Origin: Saprolegnia diclina VS20
Lineage: Eukaryota > Oomycota > Saprolegniomycetes > Saprolegniales > Saprolegniaceae
NCBI RefSeq assembly: GCF_000281045.1
Contig: NW_008246083.1
Span: 677,311-732,210, forward strand
Direction of reading: 5' to 3'
Length of the DNA stretch: 54,900 bases
The notes beneath the pieces are model-generated. The model did not search any database, was not told the origin of the DNA, and saw nothing but the letters and a program-made list of their open reading frames with translations. Of this stretch, positions 11,001 through 21,128 are shown piece by piece. Each line of letters begins with the position of its first letter. Position 1 is the stretch's first letter. A program made the translations under genes and the position numbers.

Positions 11001-11283
11001 CTCGAGGCCCCCGTGGCGTGGGTCAAGGGCAGCGTCGTGCACGTGTTGCCGCGGACGTGGGCCGGCATGAACAAGCTCGGTGGCACGGGTCGTATCACGA
11101 GCCTCAACGACGGTACGCACATATATTGTCTATTCTTGAGCTAAGGATGGCGTAGATGGCTCGGTGAACGTCAAGTACGTCCTTGGCGGCCAAGACAAGA
11201 ACGTACGGAAGGAGTTCATCACGTCCACCGCCGCCGCCGCCGCGCCACCGGACGATGCCAACAAGCGGCGGCGCCTCGACTAA
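8073..11283 (+). CDS. TFIIIC-like WD40 protein with AT-hook array and Tudor-like C-terminus
   Basis: Eight exons join in frame: 8073-8673, 8723-8788, 8833-8942, 8989-9147, 9190-9261, 9303-9497, 9534-11112, 11156-11283, giving 969 residues. Residues about 30-450 form a divergent WD40 propeller like GTF3C2/TFC6 of the RNA polymerase III factor TFIIIC: GGPIWAMDWL, YLALGVHP, SGENVIQVWSM, DGSIQLWSI, VRDIAWCPYDPYIFATVGND, SMLRIWDVREP, GTVRYIL, then HRLAFGPIASHW. From about residue 460 come acidic linkers and roughly eight AT-hook cores (GRPRK or GRPPK), plus a short hydrophobic SLLDFFETP segment. The last about 90 residues (VAWVKGSVVHVLPRTW...GRITSLNDDGSVNVKYVLGG) look like a Tudor/SH3-like chromatin module. 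A role in Pol III or chromatin recruitment is inferred. Confidence 0.82.
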
Positions 11284-11656
11284 CCCCAAATGCCACCTTG
11301 ATGTGCTCTGTCTTGCTAACTTCTGCAGACTGCCACGTGGCAGCGTGTCGAGCCAGAGACAACGCCGTGTCGTCGGTAAAGCCACGAGGTCGAGACGCGG
11401 ACTGCCTGCGTCCTGATTCCAACGATTACGAGATCCGGCAGCTCGGTGCTCGGTGCTCAGTGCTCGGTAGAAGGCGGCTGCTGTAGAGTGGCTGCTGCAG
11501 AGGAGCAAGAAGTATACACTAGGATCAATGGTCCAGATACGCATATCCTCTCTCTCGACCGGCGACTGCAGTACGATCGGCCGCGCGGCTGCGGCACCCG
11601 GCGTGAGTAATGCTGTCGCGTGTCACCGCCAGCGCCATTTTGCGATTTCCGACAAC
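11284..11656. promoter_or_regulatory. Intergenic with core promoter at 11635-11650
   Basis: CCATTTTGCGATTTCC at 11635-11650 fits the oomycete initiator plus flanking region and ends six bases before the ATG at 11657. The rest of the stretch shows no gene. Confidence 0.5.
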
Positions 11657-12049
11657 ATGGAGTGGATCTACCTGCTCATCTTGCTGCCGCTGCTCGACTA
11701 TATCCCGAGCTGCTGCTACGCGAGGCGCTTTGCGCTCATCGCGCCCAAAGGCGACGCGGCGACGACGGGCCGCGCCAACGTAGCGCGCGTCGTGCACCAG
11801 GGCGAGCGCCTGGAGACCAAGTTGGCGTACCACCTCATCCCGCTCGTGCTCGCGCTCGTGAGTCTCCAGCTCTGCAGCATCTACGCGCTTCCCCTTCCGC
11901 TCTACGTCCTTGGCGGCCTCGGTCTTCTCATGGTCGTTCTCGTCGCGCAGTGCATTCGGCTTGCGATCGCGTTGCGCGTGCTGCAGGACGAACAAGACCA
12001 GTGGGAAGCGTGGATTGAGCGCGAACTCTCGCCCTACTACACGAGCTAA
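11657..12049 (+). CDS. Small multi-span membrane protein, unknown
   Basis: 130 residues with about four hydrophobic segments: MEWIYLLILLPLLDYIPSCC at the N-terminus, AYHLIPLVLALVSLQLCSIY, then PLPLYVLGGLGLLMVVLVAQ, with a basic loop (YARRF) and a charged C-terminal helix (LQDEQDQWEAWIERELSPYY). I do not recognise the family. The start is chosen because a good core-promoter motif ends just before this ATG; the 43 upstream codons of the open frame look non-coding. Confidence 0.6.
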   Translation: MEWIYLLILLPLLDYIPSCCYARRFALIAPKGDAATTGRANVARVVHQGERLETKLAYHLIPLVLALVSLQLCSIYALPLPLYVLGGLGLLMVVLVAQCIRLAIALRVLQDEQDQWEAWIERELSPYYTS

Positions 12050-12740
12050 AATATACTTTTTTCATATATATATATCTGTCGATAGTCGACCCCGTTGCGA
12101 TAGTTCAACCTGCACACATTGCACTATACACGCAGCGGACACCTTGAGACTACATGCAGTCTGCTTGTTGTTGGAGCTTGAGTGGATTATGGAATGCGCC
12201 AGCGTGAGGCCGCTGCTCGGGTCGACGAGCCCAGCACCCGGCGACGAGCGTGCGAGTGGCGAAGCCAGCGGCGCAGATGGGGCACTAGGGTTATATGTGG
12301 CTAAATATGGCATGTACCATTTTTAACAGATCGGTCGACTGCGCCCGCTGTGGACCTCGAACGCCAACGTGGCATAGCGCGTCGTGCTCTCTGAAGCGTG
12401 TACTATTGGCCCTTCAAGTACCAGCGATTTCATTTGGAATGTCGTGTTGGCCATCCGACCGGCGCTGTGTCGTGGCAGTGGCCACACGCAGTGCCTGCGA
12501 TTGGATGAAATGATTTACCAATATAGCCAATCGAAACAATTCGAGTCTTATATTATTACATACAAACATCGAGTAAAATTTGCCCATAGTGATTTCATGT
12601 TGCGAGCTTCTTTGGCGCACGTGCTGCGACGTCAATTTGCACTTTGGTAGTGGCATGGTGGCTTGGCTCAATTTAGAAACACAAGTAGTAGGTTATTAGG
12701 TTACGTTATTAGATTACGGTTGATATACTAATGAATGTGT
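12050..12740. other. Intergenic, AT-rich, nothing seen
   Basis: AT content rises after about 12500. No coding frame is convincing on either strand. It contains the 3' flanks of the membrane protein gene and of MT1, including a TATATATATA tract near 12065. Confidence 0.5.
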
Positions 12741-14177
12741 TTAGTTGGTAGCTTCGGAGGCCTTGACACGGCGGCGGTAGAGCTCGACGAGCGGAAGCAT
12801 CAAGATGGCCAGGCCGAGCGAGATGCTGTAAATGACGCGCCATGGACCGAGGCCACCGTGGGCGGCTTCGACAAGCGGAATCTCAAGGAGCGCGATAATG
12901 GCGGCCGCCGTGTTGACTGCACCAATGATCTTGCCCATGTTGACCGAGCCAAAGGTCGCCGCACCGCAGGCTGCGACGTTCGAGTAGAACATTGCGCGGA
13001 AGGCCGTGAAGAGGACGAAGCTCACGACCTGCAGAGTGAGAACCGGGATCAGCGACACAATGTGATAGCCAATGCAAAGCGCAGTCGTGAGGCCCATGGA
13101 CGCCGGGAGACCGAAGCGGCCGACGACCCAGTCGATGACCGGGATGAAGATAAAGCCGGCGGGGAGGATCCAGCCAAACGCCTTGGTGTAAACCTTGCTC
13201 GTATCGTCGTAGTTCTACACCACTCATCATGAGCACCGATTCAAAAGATGCAAAGAATGACATACCGCGAGCGTTTGGTTGACAGTACCGAAGTAGTAGG
13301 ACGACTGGAGGTTGTGCACGGCCGTAAACGTGAGGAGGAAGCGGAACTCAAACGACTTGAGCTGCGTGAAGAGCGGCGACTCGGAGAGCGGCTTGTCTTC
13401 TTGGAGCGCGTTGTACGACGGGCTCAGGGCGGCCTCCGGGTCGCTGTTGTCCGAGACACTGTCGATCGTGCCTTCGAGGACCTTGTTTTGGCGCTCAATG
13501 ATGCACCAGAGCGCGACGAGCGAGAAGTACACTACGAATGCGACGCCGGCGTAGAAATAGAGCAGCGACTGGCGGGAGAAGCCACCCGACTTGTGAATTG
13601 CGTAGAGCACGGACGGCATGACCGCGCTGCCGTCAAAGAGGCAGCAGACACCCGCGATGATGGCCGTCTGCCACCGCAGGAGCACAAAACCGGCGCGGTA
13701 CGAGGCGAGGAGCGTCGCGCTGCCCGACATGCCGAGAAGACCGTAGCCGTAGACAAAAGCATCAAAGGTGGCCGAGTCACTGACCGCCATGAGGAGGTAG
13801 CCCGCGACCGCAAAGATGCCAGCAACCAGCGTCATCCACATGGGGCCGACCTTGTCGAGCACGATGCCGGTCGGGAGCGAGCAGAACGAGAGGAGGAACT
13901 GGGCAACGCCGTAGATAAGGCTGAGCTTGGCGTCCTGGTCGGCGCAGCGGCCGGTGGAAGGGTTGATTGTCTCGGGCGTGCAGCGCTCGGCGTATTGGTT
14001 CTCTTCCTGGAGCATGAGCAGCATCGAGGCCCAGCCAAAGATGAAGCCGGCAAAGAGGAGGTTGGAAAGCCACACGAGGAGGACGAGCGTCCACGAGAGC
14101 ACCTCGCTACGCGTGTAGCCGCCGGGCTTTTCAATGTCGATCGACTGGGAGGACCGGCGAACTGTTGCAAGGGTCAT
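12741..14177 (-). CDS. MT1: MFS transporter, SLC43 (LAT3/LAT4)-like
   Basis: Two exons (13266-14177 and 12741-13214, 51-nt intron) give 461 residues with about 12 hydrophobic spans. Shared features with the SLC43 facilitators of large neutral amino acids: after span 1 the loop GWASMLLMLQEENQYAERC, a second loop Cys before DQDAKLSLIYG, SLPTGIVLDKVGP (MFS loop 2-3 signature), SYYFGTVNQTL in span 7, then LQVVSFVLFTAFRAMFYSN and FGSVNMGKIIGAV. Substrate is inferred from family. The N-terminus has a 30-residue cytosolic stretch in the same exon, where paralogs have an intron or a shorter start. The central loop (residues about 230-280) is acidic and Ser-rich. Start: ATG lies 7 bases after a strong core promoter. 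Confidence 0.9.
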
Positions 14178-14184
14178 TCGACGC

Positions 14185-14203
14185 GGTGAAAATGAAAAAT
14201 GAA
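14185..14203 (-). promoter_or_regulatory. Core promoter of MT1
   Basis: On the minus strand TTCATTTTTCATTTTCACC combines an initiator (TCATTTT) with a CATTTTCAC flanking region, as in the oomycete consensus. It lies 7 nt before the MT1 ATG, so the 5' UTR would be under 30 nt. Confidence 0.6.
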
Positions 14204-15179
14204 AAAGGTGGCTCGGAGAGCTCCCGAGACAGCCGTGCAAGTGTACCCATGTGTCCGCGATTCGTTGCACCAGATGTTGTCGATGCTACGTTCGGCGGCG
14301 CGGACTGTGGACCAACGCTCGGCGTGTAGCAGGCGCGGATTCTGACAGAGCAGCGCCGAGTCAAAATGAAAGGACCAGCGCACTTGCGAAGGGTCGAGGT
14401 ACCTCGCTATAGTGTGTTGAGGCGGCGTCGAAGAGGCCGAAAATGGGGCCTGCGACGAGCCTTGGAGAAAAGGCGCCAAGTCTGTGACAAATCTATGCAC
14501 CCGGGGCGCCCCGGATTCGTTGAATGTGCCGGATGCCAAGTTGAAGTATGCGGACTGGCTCGGCCCGTGGCGGTCGAGCCCCGTCCATTCGCCAGCGTGC
14601 GTGCCTTGGTTGCTGCTCGGTGTCGGTGACGTCCCAGCGCCTGTCGCGGGGGCCAATCCAAGTTGGCGTGGGTGGGAGCGTGGCTGCTGCAACCTCGCAC
14701 CGCGTTCCATCGCTCGTATCTTTTTCGAAGTTTCCAGCGTCCACTGCGATCACCTCGAGAGGACCATCGTTGTCTCTCGCCCGTTCATGGTAGTCTCTTG
14801 ACCGCCCTAATATTTCCAGCAATAGGCCACGCGCTATTTCCCTTTGCCCGACGGAAGGAGCCACGACCTTGCAAGAAGCATGTACCCATAACGGTACGAG
14901 CGACGAGGATTGCGTGTTGGCCTTCTGCACCGAGCACCCAGGTAGTGTGGCTATCGTTGATGTTGAAGGAGACAATGTGCTCCCTTGCAACAGATTTACG
15001 GTGCGTATTCCATCTTGTACGCGCGCTTCGCTGCTCACGCTGGGAGCTGTATTTCACGGAGACAACGGTCCTTGACCGAGACTACCAGTCGCGAGCTTGT
15101 CGATCGCAATGCAGCGCAATTTTGCATCGGGATGAGATCTTTGGGCATGGTTTTGATCTCTACTTGTAGTGAATCGCTA
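14204..15179. other. Intergenic, no gene supported
   Basis: Several frames are open for 80-180 codons on both strands, but none has recognisable motifs, a promoter or consistent splice sites. Confidence 0.45.
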
Positions 15180-15423
15180 GCACGAATAAACAAAGCAGCA
15201 ACAGAAGGGCGGTAATGTTGGTGTCGGGTGCAAGCGCGTGCAAAAATATGGGATTTGTCAGCGGCGGGATTTGAACCCGCGAGTGCGAACACACTAGAAC
15301 TTGAGTCTAGCACCTTGGACCGCTCGGTCACACTGACATTTCTTGATATTAGCACATTTGCAATCAAACCATACAGTTGCTGTGACAAAATACGGAATTC
15401 TAACACAAACAGGCTCCATATCG
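15180..15423. repeat. Left arm of 244-bp inverted repeat
   Basis: This arm is the reverse complement of 15496-15739 with about three mismatches by eye (around 15253 and 15361-15370). It contains the minus-strand tRNA-Leu plus about 75 bp of 3' flank and 85 bp of 5' flank. The arms are separated by a 72-nt AT-rich spacer. Confidence 0.9.
15256..15337 (-). tRNA. tRNA-Leu(CAA): tRNA-Leu (CAA)
   Basis: This 82-nt class II tRNA has a 7-bp acceptor (GTCAGTG with CGCTGAC), the D arm GACCGAGCGGTC, an anticodon stem CTAGA/TCTAG around loop CTCAAGT (anticodon CAA, reading UUG), a long variable arm and the T arm GGGTTCAAATCCC, with A as discriminator base. There is no intron. Box A (TGACCGAGCGG type) and box B (GGTTCAAATCC) are intact, and a T5 Pol III terminator follows on the minus strand. 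It is the divergent twin of the copy at 15582. Confidence 0.95.
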
Positions 15424-15495
15424 GATTTGTTTTAATAAAGAAGCTTCAAATCACGTTTATAACAGCTTCTAGTCGACAAATTCTATCAATAAAAT

Positions 15496-15739
15496 CGATA
15501 TGGAGCCTGTTTGTGTTAGAATTCCGTATTTTGTCACAGCAACTGTATGGTTTGATCACAAATGTGCTAATATCAAGAAATGTCAGTGTGACCGAGCGGT
15601 CCAAGGTGCTAGACTCAAGTTCTAGTGTGTTCGCACTCGCGGGTTCAAATCCCGCCGCTGACAAATCACATATTTTTGCACGCGCTTGCACCCGACACCA
15701 ACATTACCGCCCTTCTGTTGCTGCTTTGTTTATTCGTGC
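15496..15739. repeat. Right arm of 244-bp inverted repeat
   Basis: Mirror copy of 15180-15423, carrying the plus-strand tRNA-Leu. Both arms end at the same points relative to their tRNA, as expected if one event duplicated and inverted the whole unit. Confidence 0.9.
15582..15663 (+). tRNA. tRNA-Leu(CAA): tRNA-Leu (CAA)
   Basis: The tRNA body appears identical to the minus-strand copy at 15256-15337, with the same CAA anticodon and long variable arm. The Pol III terminator TTTTT lies at about 15673-15677. The two genes are transcribed away from a 72-nt spacer, 5' ends facing each other about 244 nt apart. Confidence 0.95.
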
Positions 15740-15899
15740 ACCCTGGACTCTGTGGTAAGCCATCGTCTTCGGTGTAAGATAATTGTTCCACAACGCCCGA
15801 CTTGACATATACTTCTACTAAGTCTCAACTATCGACTCGTATCAACTTTGAGGCGCACAATATCCATACGAAACTTCCAAAAGTCTCCACTCGTGAGGC

Positions 15900-16690
15900 T
15901 GGCGCCGGTTTTGAACGACTCGCGAGTCTTCTCTGCAATGTTTAGTGCATCGAGTCGCCTGCCGACATCGTCTCGCTACTTCACGCGCTATGGACTCGCT
16001 ATACGCCGGCGCTCGACGCGCTGCGCATGCTCTTGACAGCAATACAAAACCAAGATCTACACGAAATGTCCATCTGGCCTCGGCCGAGGCCGCGATTCCG
16101 TTTGTTGCAACTGCCATGCCCGCCTTCCCTGGTCCCTGCATCGACTGCGATTCGGTGAGCGTCCGCTGGCTGGCACCGCAAGATAGCGTGGAGCGTCTCG
16201 TGTCTTTGCTCAACACCTCTTAACTCACAACACTCGCGCTTTGCGGCGACGGCAACGAGCTCCTCGCGTGTTCCCACGGCGCAGACCTTCTCCTCCCTGG
16301 AGCATGGGTTGTATGGCGCTGTACGGACCTGCGCTCCACCCACGGGGCATCGACGCCAAGCTTCGCTGCGTGAGCTTTGCTCATTCGGACGTGGATGCTT
16401 GCATTTAGACACGAAATTCAACTGGATCGCAAGCGCCAAGCCGCTCGACTCGATCGCGTGGGTGCAGTGCGCTGGTGTCGCAGAGTACTTGGGCGATGTT
16501 GGTCGAGCTCTCCAGCGCTGGGTTCGAAACGGAGCAAAAGCTCTCACGTACGCGCACTCCGAAGCGACTTTGCAGGACATGGACGCTCTGGCCTCCTGCA
16601 CGAACGTGAGGTTGTCCTGTGTTTGGAGCAGCCAAGTGGGCTCGCCTGCGAACACTGGCGACCACGTAACGAAGGGCTTGCGTAAGCAAC
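15900..16690 (+). pseudogene. Possible decayed leucine-rich-repeat gene
   Basis: Protein-like fragments lie in different plus-strand frames broken by stops, for example SVRWLAPQDSVERLVSLLN, then LTTLALCGDGNELL, then PLDSIAWVQCAGVAEYLGDV. The L-T-T-L-A-L pattern recalls the LRR-type protein encoded at 19672. No intact frame exceeds about 130 codons. The call is tentative; the flanks up to MT2 (16691-16873) hold nothing else. Confidence 0.3.
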
Positions 16691-16873
16691 CTTATGAATG
16701 AGCCACACGGACCAAGCGAGTCGTCGACGACAAGTAAAAGTGACTGTCAAATCGAAGTGATTCGTAAAATGTTTTCCTGGCTCTGCTGGGTTGCCGATCA
16801 TGGTGTCAAAGGGCTACCCCAACCCTCCCGTACTCCTATCTGACACGCAAAAAGATGTCTTGACAGACTGTGA

Positions 16874-18323
16874 TTAGACTGTCTTGGCATAGAACCGACG
16901 GCGGTACACAAGGATGACGGGCACCAGCGCGACGGCGAGGCCGAGCGAGACCGCGTACAGAACGTTCCAGCCCGTTTCGCTCGTGTTGGCCGACGTCGCA
17001 GCGGGGATTTCAAGCAGCGCGACGATGGCCGACGACGAGTAGACGGTGCCGAGGATCTTGCCCATGTTGGCGTGGCCAAAGGTCGTCGCGCCGCACGTGG
17101 CCACGTTGGCGTAAAAGAGCGCGCGGAAGGCCGTAAAGAGCACAAAGGTGACGACTTGAAGCGGGAGCGAGTGGATCATGGCGAGAACGTGGTACCCGAT
17201 GCTGAGGAGTGTCGTCGAGAGCATCGAGACGGGGAGGCCAAACCGGTCGACGAGCGTGTCGATGACAGGAATAAAGACGAAGCCCGCGGGGAGGATCCAC
17301 CCGAACGCTTTGATGTACACCTCGTCGACGTCGTTGTAATTCTACGAAAATCGATAAAAATCCTCAAAAATCACAAGATGCGTACGACGAGCGTTCGGTT
17401 GACCGTGCCAAAGTAGAAGGACGACTGGAGGTTGTGCACGGCGGCAAACAGCAGCAAGTACCGAAACTCGAACGACTTGAGCTGCGTCTGGAGCGGCGCG
17501 GCCGTCAGCGGCACCGTCTATCGCACGTGACTTTCATTTGATTTCTGTGCAGATTTCGCACCTCGTCCATGGCTTCGTACTGTAGACTCGACGGCGCGTC
17601 GGCTTGTACCGGTGCTTCTTCGTCGATGGCAGCGGTGGTATGGCGACCATGGAGCCACCAGAGACCGACGAGGAGCATGTACACCGCCGCTGTCAGGATC
17701 GCGTACACCAACAGCAGCGACTGGCGCGACACCGTTAGCGAAGACTGCATCGTGTGCAGGAGCGACGGCATGACCGCCGACGCGTCAAAGAGGCAGTTGA
17801 TGCCGGCAAATATCGCAGTTTGCCACTGAAGAATCACAAACCCGGCGCGAAGTGACGTGAGCAGCGTCGCGCTGCCGGCGATCGCAATGAGCACGTAGCC
17901 ATAGACAAAGGCATCAAACTCCACCGAGTCGCTGAGCGCCATCAGGACAAAGCCGGTCGTCGAGAGGACGCCAGCGACGAGGCTCATCCACATGGGGCCG
18001 ACCTTGTCGAGCGCAATGCCCGATGGGAGCGAGCTAAACGTGAGAGTAAACTGGGCGACGCCGTAGATAAGGCTGAGCTTGGCGTCCTGGTCGGCGCAGC
18101 GGCCGGTCGTTGGGTTGATCGTCTCGGGCGTGCAGCGCTCGGCGTACTGGTTCTCTTCCTGCAGCAGGAGCAGCATCGAGGCCCAGCCATAGATGAAGCC
18201 GGCAAAGAGGAGGTTGGATGCAAGCACAGTCAGCACGAGCGCCCACGAGGCACAGCGCTAGCCACACAGCATGAGCGTCGGCGATGATCGGTGGGATCGT
18301 ACCGCCGGGATAACGTCGGCCAT
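16874..18323 (-). CDS. MT2: MFS transporter, SLC43-like
   Basis: Four exons (18303-18323, 17562-18257, 17386-17517, 16874-17341; introns 44-45 nt) give 438 residues. It is the closest paralog of MT1: the first loop is almost the same (LQEENQYAERCTPETINP and GRCADQDAKLSLIYGVAQF), as are FGTVNRTL and YIKAFGWILPAGFVFIPVID. Differences from MT1: a 7-residue first exon (MADVIPA) whose start is inferred from splice sites, and an extra intron in the cytosolic loop at residue about 239. Transport of neutral amino acids is inferred from family. It lies in tandem with MT1, with the tRNA palindrome between them. Confidence 0.87.
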
Positions 18324-19671
18324 CGGAGAGACGGGAAATTGACGAGTGCCTGCGCTGGTCCCCAAGAGTGGCAACCACCCATGGTACAGTATGATGACAG
18401 GCTCGGTGCCCATCATCATACGTGCAATAGATCGCGCGCGTGATACGCACTGCAGCCATCTGCCAGCAACACTAGCGCATGACTGCGGTCAATCGCAGCG
18501 AGTTCGCTCTCCAATGCCTAAACCAGGGGCACCACCGACGCGATCACGAGCGCAACCAAGCGTGCGCCATGCGACACGGATGCCATGGGTACATATGGTG
18601 TTACCACCGAAGGCGTTTGTTCCAACAGCAACCACGTTTCTGAGCCGGTGGTTGTGTTGATGGAGCTGTTAATGGCCCTTGGCCTCGCTGCTTCAAGACA
18701 CTCTGCCTCGGGGACTCGCCTTCGCTAGCCTCGACTTGACCGCGGCAGTGGTTGACATTACGCTGACGTGACCTCCAATGGTCTACGGCTCGAATTAGGG
18801 TTCGGGATGGTGGCGTGAACTGGCAGGGCGGGTTACATCTCTTTTTTGACCAGGATACCTTGATAGCTACCTTGATACTAGCTTTTGTTCAAGGTTGGTT
18901 TCATGAGGAAGCGGTGGGTCGTTGCCCATGCCTTCTTCGCCGAGAGGGCAACGGCGTCCCGTGCTGCCTACAAGAGAGCTACCGGAAGCGATCACGGCAC
19001 GATCTAGCTAGGCTATTTCGTTGCACTACGTAATGATTTATCGACGCTTTGTTCTGGACATGCTCATATATGCCTGGTTTCATCGATCGATCGACCATTG
19101 CAATAATACCGTTGTGAGCCAGCTTGGAGGTCCTATGACGTGGCTTCGTACGGCGACGACTGGACCCCAGCGTTGAGGTCCGGCCCGTTCGTTTGCTAAC
19201 TTGAGTCCGAAGCTCCTTCGCTGCTGCTGCCGGGCAGAGCGACACGGGAATTCCTGTGGCGAAGGTCATCGAAGCTCTATCACTGTGTCGCGTGCCCATC
19301 GTTGCCTTTTGACTGACGCCTTGCACTGGAGCGGCCTGCAGTCCGGCGCCAAGCTGCCTGTCCGCGTTGAAGTTGCAGATCCGGAAAACCATATCCGGAT
19401 ACAACCAGTGGGCTGCACAGGATTGTGTGCAGGATCGAGGCGCTGGCGCCTGGCGCACCGCTGGCACAGGCTCGCTCCAGACAAGCACCACGAGATACCC
19501 GACCCGAGGTGCACAGTCTTGCGGCGTAGACGGCTTCTTGACGCGATCGGGAAGAAGGCTACTCGTACCTCGTATCGCAGACCTGGTCGCAGAGAACAAG
19601 TCGCGTTGTCTCCGACGCGGAGTGGGACTTGAAGCACGCGGGCCAAAATTCGCCACTTGCCAAGATCATCG
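18324..19671. other. Intergenic, no gene supported
   Basis: Open frames up to 225 codons exist on the minus strand near 18979-19656, but they lack motifs and consistent composition. A CATCGATCGATCGACC run lies near 19081. I see no conserved gene here. Confidence 0.45.
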
Positions 19672-20805
19672 ATGCCGAACCATACATCTCGCCTCAGCGC
19701 CGAGCTGCTCGAGCTCGTTGCTACGCACGTACCCAGCGCTGTCGACCTCCTCGCGCTGCTGGCAGCGCTGCCGACCGATCTCTTGACGCCGCCGCTACAG
19801 AGCTTGCGCGAGCTTGCGACACATGTCGAGCCTACGTCGCTCTGGCCGACGCTGGTTTTGCCGCACGACGCGACGCCACACGTGGCCGCTTTGATCGAGT
19901 CGATCCTGCGCGTCCTTCCAGCTGTGGCGGTGGCCGCGCCGTCGACCTCGATCCGCTCGCTCTCGCTGCTGCCGTCGACACGCGTGCATCTGCTGGCGCT
20001 GGCCTCACCTGCAGCCTACGCTGTGGCCATGACAGAGTGGCGCGACCACATCACGTCTGTGACCATTCACCTGGAGCACGAGAATGAGGCGACGCGCTGG
20101 ACGGGCGACGCGGTGCGGACGTGGTGCCAGCAGCTGACGAAGCTGCCACGGCTGACCTCGCTGCGCCTGCACTGGGCGCTCGACGCGGCAGACGACCTTT
20201 TCGACGCGCCCGCCGTCCTCCTTGATGCGATTACCGCGTCGTCGCTCACGGACGTCTCGCTAACGTTCGAGAGCTGGTTTACGTGGGATATGGCCATGAG
20301 CAAGGTGTTTGCAGCATGGCTGGACGCTGCGTCTGTCACCAACATCGCGCTCACAAACCTCTTCTTGCCGCAGCAGAGCCCCGAGGCGCGTCTTCTCTGC
20401 GACAGCCTACTGCTTGCGCCGTCCTTGCAGTCTATTGCGCTACATGGCGGCAACATGACCGAGTCTTTTTTGCAGTCGCAGCACCGACTCGGGCTTCACG
20501 TCTCGGCGCTGGCGCTGGATGGCTGCACGCACGAACTGCTTCCAAACTTGGCCACCAAGATCAACGACTCGCGTCTGAGCGACCTTGCGCTGGGCTTTCA
20601 CCGACCCTGTGCCACCTACGTCGGGCTGCCGCGCGTTGTATCGGCGGTGCTAAGCGCGGTGCGCACTTTCTTGTGGTCGTCGCACGCGCACGACGGACAT
20701 TCGCTCGAGGCGGCGCTCTCTCAGACCATTTCACGCCTCCCGCACCTGCAGCGCTTGTGCTTGAAAGGCCTCGCCTCTGCCTCGATGCCGCTACCAGCTC
20801 TTTAG
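19672..20805 (+). CDS. F-box-like/leucine-rich-repeat protein
   Basis: Single exon, 377 residues, Leu-rich throughout. The N-terminus (SRLSAELLELVATHVPSAVD followed by LLALLAAL) resembles an F-box helix bundle; irregular LRR-type repeats follow, for example LPRLTSLRLHWAL, SSLTDVSLTF, SLQSIALHGGNM and LSDLALGF. Such proteins are usually substrate adaptors of SCF ubiquitin ligases, but the F-box match is weak and the function is inferred. The first true ATG is at 19672 (MPNHTSRL). It sits between MT2 and MT3 on the opposite strand. Confidence 0.65.
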   Translation: MPNHTSRLSAELLELVATHVPSAVDLLALLAALPTDLLTPPLQSLRELATHVEPTSLWPTLVLPHDATPHVAALIESILRVLPAVAVAAPSTSIRSLSLLPSTRVHLLALASPAAYAVAMTEWRDHITSVTIHLEHENEATRWTGDAVRTWCQQLTKLPRLTSLRLHWALDAADDLFDAPAVLLDAITASSLTDVSLTFESWFTWDMAMSKVFAAWLDAASVTNIALTNLFLPQQSPEARLLCDSLLLAPSLQSIALHGGNMTESFLQSQHRLGLHVSALALDGCTHELLPNLATKINDSRLSDLALGFHRPCATYVGLPRVVSAVLSAVRTFLWSSHAHDGHSLEAALSQTISRLPHLQRLCLKGLASASMPLPAL

Positions 20806-21128
20806 CAATCCTGATAGATAACTTAAGTTGCATTCTCTACGTCAACTTCTTGCTGCTCTTCAACCATTCGATTCACCCCCGTTTTGGTCTCGTTCTCGAC
20901 TACCTCAGAAGAGAGGCGACCATATCGCTACCAGCTGCACTGTGCTGTCTGAACGTAGATCAGCTATACTCTGTCAGAGCTGCCTTTGTCGCGCTCTGTG
21001 GACTTGAACACGGGCCTTAGACACCTCGACACTGACCACGACCTGTGAAGGGTTAGGGTAGGGCAAGGGTTTGACCGCGTTCGATGCAGACAACATATAT
21101 TTATCTAGTTTGTAAATCAGCCTTCTTA
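20806..21128. other. Convergent intergenic region
   Basis: This lies between the 3' ends of the LRR gene and MT3. GGGTTAGGGTAGGG near 21050 is a short G-rich tract, not a telomere. Nothing coding is seen. Confidence 0.5.

Noticed and set aside
15228-15758. 176-codon frame across the inverted repeat
   Set aside because: It is a mirror-image artefact of the palindrome and overlaps both tRNA genes.
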